From Cepaea nemoralis (taxonomy: Eukaryota; Mollusca; Gastropoda; Stylommatophora; Helicidae): a DNA stretch of 64,000 nt. The DNA is taken from assembly GCA_014155875.1 (NCBI GenBank), contig JACEFZ010013534.1, positions 1-64,000 on the forward strand. Direction: 5' to 3'. Position numbers and translations under genes: made by a program. A model generated the notes under the pieces. The model had not been told where the DNA came from and ran no database searches. It saw nothing but the letters and a program-made list of their open reading frames with translations. Shown here in pieces: positions 35,301 through 44,447 of the stretch (position 1 is its first letter; each line of letters opens with the position of its first letter).

Positions 35301-38300
35301 GAAAGCAGACAGTATCCATTTGATGCAGCTAGCACAATTAATATAGAGTATTCTGGAACCACAGCCATGTGCATATTTCTTGACTAGAATTTGCAACACT
35401 CTTAAGCTTGCTCATGGCCCCAAGACTGACTGACTGCACCACAGTAACTTATGCAGTCCAGTTACCAACATAGAATAGCTGTGATCCTGTTTTAACATAG
35501 AAGCTTAGTGATTTTTCTCATGAACTAGCCAATCCACATTTGGCCCATCCATTGAAAGTTGCAATTAAACAAGCCAAATTAAATGCTGATGATGTATGTT
35601 CAAATGTAGGACAGCATATCCACAACTGTTGCATGGACAAAAAACTGAAGTAACTGGGTTCTGTGTGTCCGAAAACCAGACAATCTGAATATCAACTGAA
35701 ATTATTTGTCCATACAAAGAAAAGATTGTCTTTCAAGCAAGCCAAACTGACTGACAATGGCAATGTGTGGACATATTCTCTGAAAGATCTATTGATTCAT
35801 TTGTTCGAAACAAAACTGATGTCTGCAGAAAGAAGAAGTCTAAATAATCTCAGCATTCTTCTTCTTCTTCTTTGCGTTCATCCGGAGTTTTTTCAGATGT
35901 GATTGCAGTGTGCGTTAGGCACCCTTGGGTCAAAACCCTTAGGTCAACACATCTGGCTTTTGCGTGCATTTTTGACCATTCCCGGGAGACTCTTGCTTTT
36001 GTGGTACCGTCTACCTCCCAGCTGGTCGAGTTGGAACAGTCGAAGACTTCGCGGTCATATCCCTCAAAGGAAGGCAGGGACAGTCCATAGCATTTTCCGC
36101 CGCCATCCTGAGTGGCTTCCATAATTGCAGAGCCGACACATAGCGCTCTGGTGCTGGGCTCACCGAGGGAATCGTCACGTCCTGCTCATGGCTGCTTCAA
36201 TTCCTCACTTCAATATATTGGGCGTTTCGTTTACCCCGGGCCGTTCCCGCACAAATCAAACAGGTCTGCAGATGGTGTCCACTCAGCAAGTTTTCGGTTC
36301 GGACATGTGCTTGTCATTGTGCCCTTCAGAGCTGTTCCAGGCATGACAGACATTCGGAAACTACCTAGTTAGAGCTGTACCGAACAAAAGCGGCATTCGG
36401 AAACTAGGTAGTCAGAGCTGTTCCTAGCACGAAAGACATTTCACTCTGACGTTTTTTGCGTTGTGCCTGATTTATTTGCACCTGTAGGCCAGCACATCCG
36501 GCTTCAGCAGGCATTTTTATGGGTTAGCCTTCCCGGGTCAGCATTCAAAGTGGTAGATGTTTTACAACTGACCTGGCCTCTCAGGCCGACTGTGTCTAAC
36601 ACAAGTATGAGGACACGTCCAGGGAAGTAAAGGCTGGTCCTACATGATGCTGACCACACCACCCACTGAGTGCTGATTGGTGGATCCAAATCTATAAAAA
36701 TATGGAGGTGTGCAAAAGAATCCTTTTCCTTTATGATGCAAGTCACTTCAATATCGTGGACAGGGATGCTTCTGTACAAATTTGAAGATGTATTTTTAGA
36801 TGTGTAGCTAATAAAATTGAAAGCATGCTTATGTGTGAAGAGATATTTCTGCTCCACACATTCTGGACACAAAGCAAATATGCTGAAACTTACACTGATA
36901 TCAAACACAAAATCATGAGAGAGCGTATACAATAACACTGTCCTTGTATCTTACCAGGATTCCCCCTTAATAAACTGCTGGTTCCCTGCAGCCTCGGACT
37001 ATGCTCTTCTATAGTCTGGTAAAATCCAGCAATAGTGGCAGCAAAAAATCCAGCCAGGCACGCAAAGAATATTGCATAGAAGACTGTAATCTCGCCTAAA
37101 AGAGGAAAAAATTTTCTTAAATTAATTGGAAAGGTGAACATATGTAACTGGAATTGCTAAAATAGCTAAACACATGCTGCAAAGAAAGCACCCAACATAT
37201 GCAGAAAGAAAGAAATTGGTCTACACCCAGGCAGCTCTAGTTGAGGGCAAATTCCAGGGAAATATTAGACTCAAGCTGACTGCTGCTTTCTTTAAATATA
37301 CTCAGGTGTACGAAGAAAAAAATACAACAAAAATATATTTACTCTGGCAAATAATACTGATAATTCCCGATTTACATAATGGGGCATTTACTGCTAATAT
37401 GTCGTGAGTAGTATATATATGACATTTTTTTGGTTGAAAGGGAGATATCATTCCATGGCTCAATCTGACTAAGTTTTTGTATACCACTGTTTGTTCTTTT
37501 AATTTCTATCATTACTTTTCCATCATCCTTCAGCAGCAAACCTAGAAATTCAAAACTGCTCACTTCCATAATTTCTCTCCACTGATATATTGCTATATGT
37601 TTCATTGGTTGTCATTTTGTTTTATAATTTTGTTTCTCACAGAGTAGAAAAAAAAAGACATTCAACTTGAGCCACACCATGTTACTATTTATAATGGAAA
37701 GGTCACAGAGCTCGCAATCAACTATTCAATTCGAAAGGTCAGTATTCAGTGACATTTCCTCAAAATCTAATCATCCTTGTCTGTGTTTATAAATGAACTA
37801 ACCAGAAATACAAGCAGGTTGCATTGTGATACATATATTGTACTACAGACCATGGGTTGAGGTCTATCCATATTTCAATATTCTTAATAGCAAATTCAGT
37901 TTTGATAGAAACAATGTAACATCCCAAAACAATATTTCCAATACCATCCACTTCCCTGTAATCCAGTATGTAAGCATTAATGTATAATATATAAGTATAT
38001 ATTGTTTTTTAAATGCCGGCTTCCTGGCCTAGAGGTGAGCGACTTTTCTTTTCTCCGTAATCTTGAATACTCTTCGTAAGTAATGTGACGACGGTGAGAA
38101 TCAGCAGTGGTTCGAATCACGTCGGTAACTTACGGGGTATGTGAGCTGGCCGCTCAGAAAGCAATGGCAAACTATTGAGCGTAATCTTGCCAAGAAATCA
38201 ACAATCAGCTGAAAGATGCTGATGTTGACAGCAATGTCCTGTAAAGGATATGTAAACAATAAGTATATTAGGCCTGTTAAAAAGACAATGCCTGGAAATA

Positions 38301-40457
38301 ATTATAAATGGTAGTGAGGTGTAGTCATGATAGACGTTTTGAAAGACTGTTTTATGGGAAAAGTTCTAAGAACAAGCCCCTGGATGATGATGAAAAAGTA
38401 TCACAGCAAAAATAAAGTGTGTGGCAATGTTTCTTCAGGTTGAGTTGAGTTAAGAACTGACATCACAGCACTCAGGATATTCCCATTCGTGCTCTGTCAT
38501 CCTCAACGACCAGCCTAGAGTCCCAATATTAATGATACCAGATGATGTCGATGTCTGGTTTTCCCTTTCCTCTGTTTCTTCATGTTTGGTAAATAAAGCT
38601 AAAGCAGGAGAATGAGAATTGTCTCGCAGTATTTGTGCACCATTTGAAATGGCTCACAAATCACCTCAAATTTATCAAGCTCCACTTAGAGCAGCTACAG
38701 TAGTTGACCCCCCAAATTGCTCCAGTAGCCACTACACATTCAAATCGGAGTGACTATACACAAAATTTTGTGAATAGTACAAGCTGCTATACAAAAAAAT
38801 CGCTCCAGCAAATGAGATTCTACAAATCCAAACTGCTCCAGTAGTTGAGATTCCACAAATTCAAATTGTTCCAGTGATAGAGTACAAACCCAAATTGCTC
38901 CAGCAATGACTTCACAAATCCAAATTACTCTGAAAGTTGACTTTTAAAGCAAAATATATAGCTTGCTTTCAAGTATTACTAAAATTCTGTAAAATTATTA
39001 AGTTATAAGTTGCTCTGAAGCAATAAGCTAATTACTATGTTGTCAGGCAGGTCTGTAACATTACCAATATAAACCTTGGCAAGTAATGGGTGCTTGTGCC
39101 TCCAGCACTTAACTGCACATTTTCCTGCACCATCACCCTTCACTGGAGGTGCAGAGAGCAGAATCCTGTTGCTGCCAACGAACTCATCAGTGAAAATTCA
39201 GATGATTCTAATGTGCTTATCTCTATGGATGGATCTGTTATATAGCAACAGAGAGGTGTGTGCATTTACGGTATGTTCAGTGTACCAAACCACTCAAGAA
39301 GCTAGTGGTGCCCACTATGACCACTAGCAGCATGACAGACGTGACAGTAGTAACACAGGCTTTTGTAAGGCTGGAATCACAGGTGTACCGATTTAATAAG
39401 CATAATCCAAAAGGCAGGTGGGTTCTGTACGCAGACAGTGAATTGAATCTCTGAGGGAATCTGTTTGTAGTCACCATCTTTGACATGAGGAACTTGAGGG
39501 TAATGAATGAGCTTATTAAACTTGCTTGCTCTACATCCGTAACATGCACAAAATGGTTACATTATAACAAACGAAAACTAGCATAAAACTGCTGCCATCA
39601 CATTTTTTATACTGGAATGCAGGAAGGAATAAATGGCCAGTCTGTCCCTTGCGCAGGCAACAAGCGCTAAACTGCTTACCTCGAGGCATTAAACCCTTGT
39701 CTGACCACTTGTGCTATGGTGAGGTATAACTCCCATTTTACAAACTACTACCTATCAAAATGGCAAGGTGCCATTCAACCTCTTTTAATTATAAGGAAAT
39801 CAATCATATTGTTCCTTGTAATATTCTCTCTACTCCTGATGTTTTCAGTTAATAAATTAAGTAGATTTGTGTACAAAATGCAACATGTCCGACTTCTTAA
39901 TGTGCAATAATGCATTGCATTACGTTCATCACATAATATCCTAGAATTAGAAATGTATAGTGACAAAAAAGACCTTTTTATGTCATGTGGCTCACTCGAT
40001 ATATGGTGGTAACCTCAAATTTGTAATCAACTGGCACTCCATGGACGATGAAGTGCAAGCAAATGAATGCTGAATTAAGAATATTTCATGAGCAAATTAA
40101 GACGATCTGCGATCTCTCAACTCAGACAACTGACTTCGCCAATAAAAATTTGAACAGAAATACTGACATCCATTGCCCATGATTTGAGATATACTACAAA
40201 TAATAAATAATATACTTTACAATCTCAGCGGTTTTCGGGGGCCCACTTCCCACCGTCAAAATGTCGACAATGTTATGTCCGGTCTAACTAAAACTGGTCT
40301 AAAACAAACAGTAAATTAAATAATTAACTAAACTTATTCACAGAAAATAATACCCACACCAGCTTCTAGCGTTCCTGCCCAAAAGTTGATTGGTGCTAGG
40401 ATTCCAGATAAAAGTAGCAAAAGCGCTAGCACGAGCCTTGAGTGTTGGTTTCTCCAT
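29057..40457 (-). CDS. ATP1B: Na+/K+-ATPase beta subunit, six coding exons, 296 aa
   Basis: Join of minus-strand exons 40457-40358, 37095-36955, 34485-34378, 31961-31789, 30608-30489, 29305-29057 (891 nt with stop). Every junction is GT-AG and in phase (phases 1,1,1,0,0). The beta subunit is the type II membrane chaperone and partner of the catalytic alpha subunit, needed for plasma-membrane delivery and K+ occlusion. Cytoplasmic tail 1-34 includes LLGRNARSW, the family's LGR-SW signature before the membrane. TM helix about 37-58 (YAIFFACLAGFFAAT). Ectodomain: GYEPMPD at 83-89, six cysteines (128, 142, 153, 167, 211, 270) matching the three conserved disulfides, EGKPCVLLKLNR at 163-174, PLAYYPY, and LMIECKA near the C-terminus. 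Sequons at N119, N132, N259. Length matches the usual about 300 aa. Paralogue identity (beta type) is not resolved. Confidence 0.95.
29306..30488 (-). other. ATPase beta intron 5
   Basis: A/T-rich intron with a local duplication of 'caacaaataaaa..ggtaagaga' at about 29389-29462. No element recognised. Confidence 0.6.
30489..30608 (-). CDS. ATP1B: ATPase beta coding exon 5
   Basis: 40 codons in phase 0, IYNWIPDVWTYDEAQ to IWVDCHGE. Strong acceptor TTTTTCAG and donor GTGAGT. Carries Cys211. Confidence 0.93.
31252..31557 (-). other. Exon-like repeated ORF of unknown origin in ATPase beta intron 4
   Basis: Minus-strand open frame of 101 codons, preceded near 31518 by an acceptor-like AATGTTACAG. 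Includes FPPKSESVCLYGEEPPVCTP and SQTWDNGYSRKTQVLYD. The central about 115 bp recur nearly identically at 45140-45305. It is not needed for the beta subunit, whose exons 4 and 5 join in phase without it, and no strong donor follows. I do not recognise the protein. It could be an exon fragment of another gene captured twice, or part of an undescribed repeat. Confidence 0.5.
31789..31961 (-). CDS. ATP1B: ATPase beta coding exon 4
   Basis: Begins after CATCTGCAG, ends LLKLNR before GTAAGT. Contains four of the six ectodomain cysteines (residues 128, 142, 153, 167), sequons NQT and NET, and the invariant EGKPC. Confidence 0.93.
31965..32420. repeat. Minisatellite in ATPase beta intron 3 (ACTGCACTCATGTAACAATA-type)
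   Basis: Degenerate tandem units of about 22-35 bp with core CTGCACTCATGTAACAA run up to within a few bases of the exon 4 acceptor. The exon-proximal copies are the most diverged. Confidence 0.85.
32421..33065 (-). other. ATPase beta intron 3, unassigned part
   Basis: A/T-rich intron sequence without recognisable element or motif. Confidence 0.5.
33066..33408 (+). pseudogene. LINE D C-terminal fragment inside ATPase beta intron 3
   Basis: Near-identical over long stretches to 20520-20925: 'ttttttacggcgagttgcgtt', 'ctgaatgcttttggaattca' and the terminal 'cttgatggacaaacaac'. Antisense to the host gene. Deletions remove the basic linker and the finger frame. Confidence 0.75.
33409..34377 (-). 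other. ATPase beta intron 3, upstream part
   Basis: No element identified. A 61-codon minus frame at 34130-33945 lacks family motifs. Confidence 0.45.
34378..34485 (-). CDS. ATP1B: ATPase beta coding exon 3
   Basis: 36 codons. Encodes MGYEPMPDIDTTLIYARKLK and ends KVLN plus one base. Acceptor CTCAAAG, donor GTAAGT. The G-Y-P-P pattern after the membrane is a family hallmark. Confidence 0.93.
34486..34900 (-). other. ATPase beta intron 2, with diverged local duplication
   Basis: 34575-34745 resembles 35395-35600 (shared 'ttatgtagtccagttccaac'-like and 'catttggcccacccattgaa'-like stretches), an old intronic duplication. Confidence 0.5.
34901..35030 (-). mobile_element. Short LINE B 3'-end element with TSD
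   Basis: 130 bp bounded by the 10-bp duplication TTACAGAAAA (34891-34900 and 35031-35040). The minus-strand 5' end is TCCCCGGGAAGGTTAACC. Lacks a long tail (only GAAG-like). Confidence 0.85.
35041..35849 (-). other. ATPase beta intron 2, unassigned part
   Basis: Contains the second half of the intronic duplication (35395-35600). No gene signal. Confidence 0.45.
35859..36537 (-). mobile_element. 679-bp LINE B-variant 3'-UTR element with TSD
   Basis: Bounded by the 9-bp duplication TCAGCATTC (35850-35858 and 36538-36546). Variant B 3' UTR very similar to 5103-5690, with (GAA)n tail. The 5' end again falls at CCCGGGAAGGCTAACC, as in the shorter copies. No ORF of its own. Lies in the sense direction of the ATPase gene. 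Confidence 0.82.
36547..36740 (+). mobile_element. SINE3-like 3' fragment
   Basis: Resembles the distal part of SINE3 at 1180-1300 ('cacccactgagtgctgattggt' region, diverged). Confidence 0.45.
36741..36954 (-). other. ATPase beta intron 2, exon 2-proximal part
   Basis: Unassigned intron sequence. Confidence 0.4.
36955..37095 (-). CDS. ATP1B: ATPase beta coding exon 2 (transmembrane)
   Basis: Acceptor after a T-rich tract ending TTTTAG; donor GTAAGA. Encodes EITVFYAIFFACLAGFFAAT, the single membrane helix, then the juxtamembrane FYQTIEEHSPRLQG. Confidence 0.93.
37405..37605 (-). pseudogene. LINE C (RTE-like) RT thumb fragment in intron 1
   Basis: Minus frame contains SSFEFLGLLLKDDGKVMIEI and ISLSTKK, the segment after the RT palm in RTE/L2-like LINEs ('FKYLGS-I--DG' pattern). 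Short, isolated. Confidence 0.6.
37606..38017 (-). other. ATPase beta intron 1, unassigned part
   Basis: A/T-rich; nothing recognised. Confidence 0.4.
38018..38258 (+). mobile_element. SINE1 copy in intron 1
   Basis: Plus-strand copy: CTTCCTGGCCTAGAGG head, core AAAGCAATGGCAAACTATTG, then CTTGCCAAGAAATCAACAAT and the end CTGTAAAGGATATG. Very similar to 41063-41322. Confidence 0.8.
38440..38570 (-). mobile_element. LINE A-type 3'-end fragment
   Basis: 'gaactgacatcacagcactc' with 'attcccattcgtgctctg' matches the LINE A 3' end (compare 12750-12800). Confidence 0.65.
38571..39079. other. Intron 1, degenerate repeat of 'caaattgctccag'
   Basis: 38700-38940 holds about six degenerate units around CAAATTGCTCCAGYA with spacing of roughly 40-50 bp. 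No gene signal. Confidence 0.5.
39080..39530 (+). pseudogene. LINE A3 RNase H remnant (decayed)
   Basis: Plus-strand sequence aligns with A3 from the 'CREQNPAAVNAE' region through the IYTDGSV strand (here SMDGSV near 39227) to the 'GHAG' region. Many stops and indels: an old copy in intron 1, antisense to the gene. Confidence 0.6.
39531..40357 (-). other. ATPase beta intron 1, exon 1-proximal part
   Basis: A/T-rich, no element recognised. Confidence 0.45.
40358..40457 (-). CDS. ATP1B: ATPase beta coding exon 1
   Basis: ATG at 40457-40455 begins MEKPTLKARASAF and the exon ends LLGRNARSW plus one base (T). Donor GTGGGT. The start is the first in-frame ATG before the conserved tail motif and gives a cytoplasmic tail of family length. 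Confidence 0.92.
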
Positions 40458-40572
40458 CTCCTCGACTACGAATGTGGACAACTGCTACAGCGACAACGAC
40501 CTACAAGGAGACTACAACCTTGTCAAGTGCCCGGATCCAGTCACGAACAGGGGGACTAAACCCGGAAAGCCG

Positions 40573-40580
40573 TGACGTCA
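40573..40580. promoter_or_regulatory. CRE palindrome TGACGTCA
   Basis: Perfect CREB/ATF consensus, about 116 bp upstream of the ATG. Confidence 0.65.
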
Positions 40581-40585
40581 CCGCC

Positions 40586-40602
40586 CACGTGATCATCACG
40601 TG
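40586..40602. promoter_or_regulatory. Paired CACGTG E-boxes
   Basis: CACGTG at 40586-40591 and 40597-40602, centre spacing 11 bp, about one helical turn. bHLH-zip factors (USF, MYC/MAX type) bind this motif. Confidence 0.6.
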
Positions 40603-40814
40603 TTGCCGGGCTGTTCTCGCCTGCCTGGGTTTGACATCTAGTGCCATGTTGGATTGCGCAAGGTCGCGAAGAACGTTGCGCTAATTTCGGGCGGTCAATA
40701 TTTGTTAATCGATATGTGGGTATTTAGGTAAGCAGGTTACAAACTTTGTTCAATAGGTCAGTAATTGCGTCATAAGAATAACAAAGGGGTAAAGATGACA
40801 TTGTCATCAGTATG

Positions 40815-40995
40815 TGCTCAGTCAACTGGCGTAGGCGTTTTATGTTTATCCACAGGTCTCTTGTGATGGGATCTCGATGTTACTTTCTCAGTCCATCCAC
40901 CATCATTCTCTCGGTCTGCCTCTTGTCTCACGGATCTTTCCAGTCGTAACTATGTTTTCAAATGCATCTCTTCTGATTAAATGAGCAATGTTTAT
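40815..40995 (-). pseudogene. LINE C C-terminal remnant
   Basis: Reverse complement of 56040-56240: 'aactggcgtaggcgtt', 'cggtctgcctcttgtctcac'-type and 'tgcatctcttctgatt' match the REALENIV/GRRRSREM region. Lies about 130 bp beyond the CpG-rich promoter. Confidence 0.6.
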
Positions 40996-41062
40996 GCATA
41001 AGTTAGAAAATATAGTAAATAGCCTACCAATTTTTACACGCCTTATATGGTATTATTATTAG

Positions 41063-41322
41063 CCGGTCTCCCTGGTCTAGGGCTTTACACGACTTTCTCC
41101 GTAATCCCGTATACTCTCGTGAGTAATGTGACGTTTGCGAGAATCGGTAGCGGTTCTCTCTGTGTCGGTAACTTAGGGGTATGTGAGCCGGTCGCTCAGA
41201 AAGCAATGACAAACTACTCAGCGTAAGTAATCTTGCCAAGAAATCAACAATCAGCTGAAAGATGCTGATGTTGTCAGCTATATCCTGTAAAGGATATGCG
41301 AACCAAAAAAAAAAAAAAAAGA
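41063..41322 (+). mobile_element. SINE1 copy with poly-A tail
   Basis: Well-preserved: CCTGGTCTAGGGC head, core AGAAAGCAATGACAAACTAC, end CTGTAAAGGATATGCGAACC followed by A16. Confidence 0.85.
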
Positions 41323-41504
41323 TTTTAACCACAATATCTAGTCTGATAATGAAGGTGGAGGAAGTCACGGAGGAGTTCCGCTTGTTGGAGGACAAACAAC
41401 TCACGCATGTCGTGGTTGTAACTCATAACGTATAATGAGATAGGTGAAGACAGGCATGCCTCGAGCAGGATGGCAGGTTTCTATTCAACAATCAAAACTA
41501 GAGA

Positions 41505-42525
41505 GAAGCATGACGATGGAGGTGATGGCAGTTACACAGGCTTTCATATGGCTGGAATCACAGCATTATACCACCGTGTGTGTACTAAGTGATTCAATGA
41601 GCATGATTCAGAAGGTCGAAGCTGGATCTGTACGTAGACAGTGGACTGAGTCGCTGCGGAAGTCTGTTGTCCGTAAAGTCACCTTCATCTTCGTCCCGGG
41701 ACATGCGGGAGTCGAGGGAAATGAACGAGCTGATAAACTGGCTGGCTCTGCACCCCCTTTAGATGGCCAGCTCATGGATCGTGCAGATGTTATTAACGCC
41801 CTGCCGCTGTCAATGCAGAGGTCAACGCGCTCATCTATGAACACTCAGATAGCCCCGAAGTGCTCATCTATACAGATGGATCTGTTGTAAAGCAGCGGAG
41901 AAGTGCGTGGGCATTTACAGCCCGTTCAGCGGGCCGAACCGTTCAAGAATCCAGTGGTGCCCACTCTATGACCACGAGCAGCATGATGATGGAGGTGATG
42001 GCAGTTACACAGGCTTTCATATGGCTGGAATCACAGCATTATACCAACGTGTGTGTACTAAGTGATTCAATGAGCATGATTTAGAAGGTCGAAGCTGGAT
42101 CTGTACTTAGACAGTGGACTGAGTCGCTGCGGAAGTCTGTTGTCCGTAAAGTCACCTTCATCTTCGTCCCGGGACATGCGGGAGTCGAGGGAAATGAACG
42201 AGCTGATAAACTGGCTGGCTCTGCACCCCCTGTAGATGGCCAGCCCATGGATCGTGCCGATGTTATTAACGTCCTCAAAGATATGGCGAGAACAGAGGAC
42301 TTTGACGTCAGTGAATCCACATCGCTGTTCAGGATGAAAGACTTGGGAGTAAGAATCGGCACGGCCAGTCGCGAGAGGTACATCGGGAAAACGAGGTGCC
42401 TGGTCAACCAACGCAGAACTGGCACTATTAACCACCGGACGCTGATGCATATGCTGGGGGGGGGGGGATCTGAGCACCTATGGACCTGTCCGGAGTGCAA
42501 TGAAGATACCCCAACTGATAACTGA
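41505..42525 (+). pseudogene. LINE A3 RNase H, two head-to-tail partial copies
   Basis: First module 41505-41800 runs from MTMEVMAVTQAF to MDRADVIN. At about 41802 it jumps to the start of a second module (PAAVNAEVNAL region) that continues through IYTDGSVVKQRRSAWAF, an in-frame stop at 42082-42084, FIFVPGHAGVEGNERADKLA and the CPEC end. The modules share almost identical sequence with an offset of about 475 bp. Either a tandem LINE pair with an internal deletion or unequal recombination. Confidence 0.85.
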
Positions 42526-43080
42526 AAATAGAGAGCATCTGTAGGATCCTCATCCTCCCTCCAGGACATACTGATGTGGTGGGAAACGAGCAGGCGGACA
42601 GATTGCCTGGGTTTGCACCCATTGGTGGTAAGGTATTGGTGCACGATAAGGCAGATATGGTCGGGGCTCCTTTAAATCGTGTTTATAATGCAGAAGAACG
42701 GGTAGATAGATAATCGTAGCCTGGCGAAAATAATACTGCAGGGAGTGACCACAGGATCTGGCCGACACTCAATACCCCGAGGAAAGGCCAGACTGACACA
42801 TAATCAGACTGCTGTCGGTACTATTAGTATTGGGACCCCCGGGAAGGTTAACCCGGTCAACAAATGCCCGCAGAAGTCGGATGTGTCGGCCTAACGGCGC
42901 AAGAACGCAGCTCTGCTGTAAACAGGCACAACGCAATCACATCCGAAAAAAAAAACTCCGGATGAACGAAGAAGAAGAAGAAGTATTGGGACTCTTTGCT
43001 GGCTGGTGCAGATGAGAACAGGGGATGTATGGGAAATGTCTCGAGTGCTGGGGTGTCTGTTCTTAATGTCGCTAGCCTCA
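42526..43080 (+). pseudogene. LINE A RNase H C-terminal remnant, interrupted
   Basis: PPGHTDVVGNEQADRL (42565-42615) is the RNase H end. After the insertion at 42837-42981 the LINE A 3' end resumes ('gactctttgctggctg', 'tgggaaatgtctcgagtgctg'). Stops throughout. Confidence 0.75.
42837..42981 (+). mobile_element. Short LINE B 3'-end element with TSD and (GAA)n tail
   Basis: 145 bp bounded by the 11-bp duplication AGTATTGGGAC (42826-42836 and 42982-42992). The 5' end is CCCCGGGAAGGTTAACCCGG; the body has GGATGTGTCGGCCTAACGGC, an A9 run and a GAA tail. Confidence 0.92.
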
Positions 43081-43277
43081 ATGTTTTATATATCATCATC
43101 ATCATCATCGCAGTGCATGTTTACCTATTATCATCATAATAGTGTTGTAATTTTTTTGCAGAAAATTATGTTAATTGTATCTTATTAAAAAAAACAACAA
43201 ACAAACAAATCCGTTTCATATTTGCAGTAAATAAAGCACATGTACATGCCTGTAACACAATTGAATGTCAATTGTTA
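43081..43277. other. Simple repeats, no gene
   Basis: Short (ATC)n at about 43090-43110 and an A/C-rich stretch near 43186-43208. Confidence 0.5.
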
Positions 43278-43722
43278 AGTCACTCGCCGGGCCCCGTGGC
43301 GAAGGGCTTTACGACGTGGTTCGTAATCCCGTATACCCGCGTTCGAAACATAGCTGAGCGCAGTTTGCTGCAGACCGCGTTGCGTAGATTTTGCGTTGGT
43401 ATCGGTGCCGGTTGTTCAGACAGCAATGACAAACTACTGAACGTAATATTATTTGGCGCTCACAGAAGAAGGAAATAGAGATTAGAAGACGCACTAGACA
43501 ACATAAATTTTTGAAAGCTATAATAGTTACCAACCGGGATCGAACCTGTCGCCTCCAAATGACGACGGCGCCTCGCTGCAGGAACAAGTGTACTTCGACG
43601 CACGAATCGTCTTAGTGGCCTCAACGGTTCTCCCCATTTATTTCTTACTGAACGTAAACTTGCCAAGAGATCACAGGGGCAGAAATGCTGGTGCTGTATG
43701 CAATGTCCAGTAAAAAGCAAAT
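43278..43722 (+). mobile_element. SINE1 copy split by a second SINE
   Basis: Head GTGGCGAAGGGC, B-box-like GCGTTCGAAAC, core CAATGACAAACTACTGAACG; after the insertion the copy resumes at CTTGCCAAGAGATCAC. Confidence 0.82.
43447..43645 (-). mobile_element. tRNA-derived SINE inserted into SINE1
   Basis: 199 bp bounded by the 12-bp duplication TACTGAACGTAA (43435-43446 and 43646-43657). On the minus strand a GGTTCGATCCC B box lies at about 43530-43540, and a tRNA-like CAGCGAGGCGCCGTCG segment precedes it. A single copy in this window. Confidence 0.75.
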
Positions 43723-43744
43723 GCCAAAAAAAAAAATAAAAAAA

Positions 43745-43985
43745 AATAAAAAATAGGCACTCGATGTAGTAGCACAGTGGCTAGCATGCTAGCCTGCAGG
43801 CCCGGTGGTAAAGTGTTCGACCCCCCCCCCCCACTCCACCCTCCGAGGAGGGATTGATTATCTATTTTGTTTACTGACCTGGGCTCATTGGGATGTTTTA
43901 TAAATTGACACGACTCTCAAGTCAACCGTTCCTAAAATCGCTATCAGGACCAAACATTTCCATATATAGCAAACACTACATCGAT
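43745..43985 (+). mobile_element. tRNA-derived SINE fragment
   Basis: A-box-like TAGCACAGTGG (about 43763-43773) and B-box-like GTTCGACCCC (43817-43826), then a SINE3-like tail region ('ctcaagtcaaccgttcc'). Confidence 0.55.
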
Positions 43986-44149
43986 TGTATTATCATGCTA
44001 TTATGTGCATATGTTCTTGCCTGGTAGTGTTAGAGACAGATTCCACGCCTATATGTGTCGTGCCCATCATGTGTTTAAAACAAAAAATAAAAAATTATTG
44101 CACATTTTCTTACCTTACACCCCCCTTCTCACCCGGACCTTTATTTTAA
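43986..44149. other. No recognisable feature
   Basis: A/T-rich spacer between SINE fragments. Confidence 0.4.
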
Positions 44150-44325
44150 ATGTTACACGCAAACACATCACGCGTTGCGTTGGTTTTTACCACAATATGA
44201 GCGATGGCCATGTAAAAAGCAATGTAAACTACTGAAATTGTTTAGAAAACCACAAACAGCCAAAGAATGCTGGAGTTGATTGCTAAGTCATGTAAAGGAC
44301 ACGCTATTCAGTTTTACGTTCACAT
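44150..44325 (+). mobile_element. Degraded SINE1 copy
   Basis: 'aaaagcaatgtaaactactg' and 'gaatgctggagttgattgc' followed by 'atgtaaaggacacgc' mark core and 3' end. Confidence 0.6.
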
Positions 44326-44447
44326 AAAATCAATAAATTATATAAGTATCATCTCCACAATGAAGGTGAGCAATAAAGAGTTTCCAACATTGTTTGTCTC
44401 TCACTCTGTGTGTAAACTCACAGACTGCTGTTCACATGTATTTTTTT

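Larger units (their letters stand above)
40458..40690 (-). promoter_or_regulatory. CpG-rich 5' flank / promoter and 5' UTR of the ATPase beta gene
   Basis: Base composition switches from A/T-rich intron to CpG-rich for about 230 bp just upstream of the start codon. It holds a CRE (40573-40580) and two CACGTG boxes (40586-40602). No TATA box at a sensible distance was seen, which suits a broadly expressed gene. The transcription start is not determined. Confidence 0.6.
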
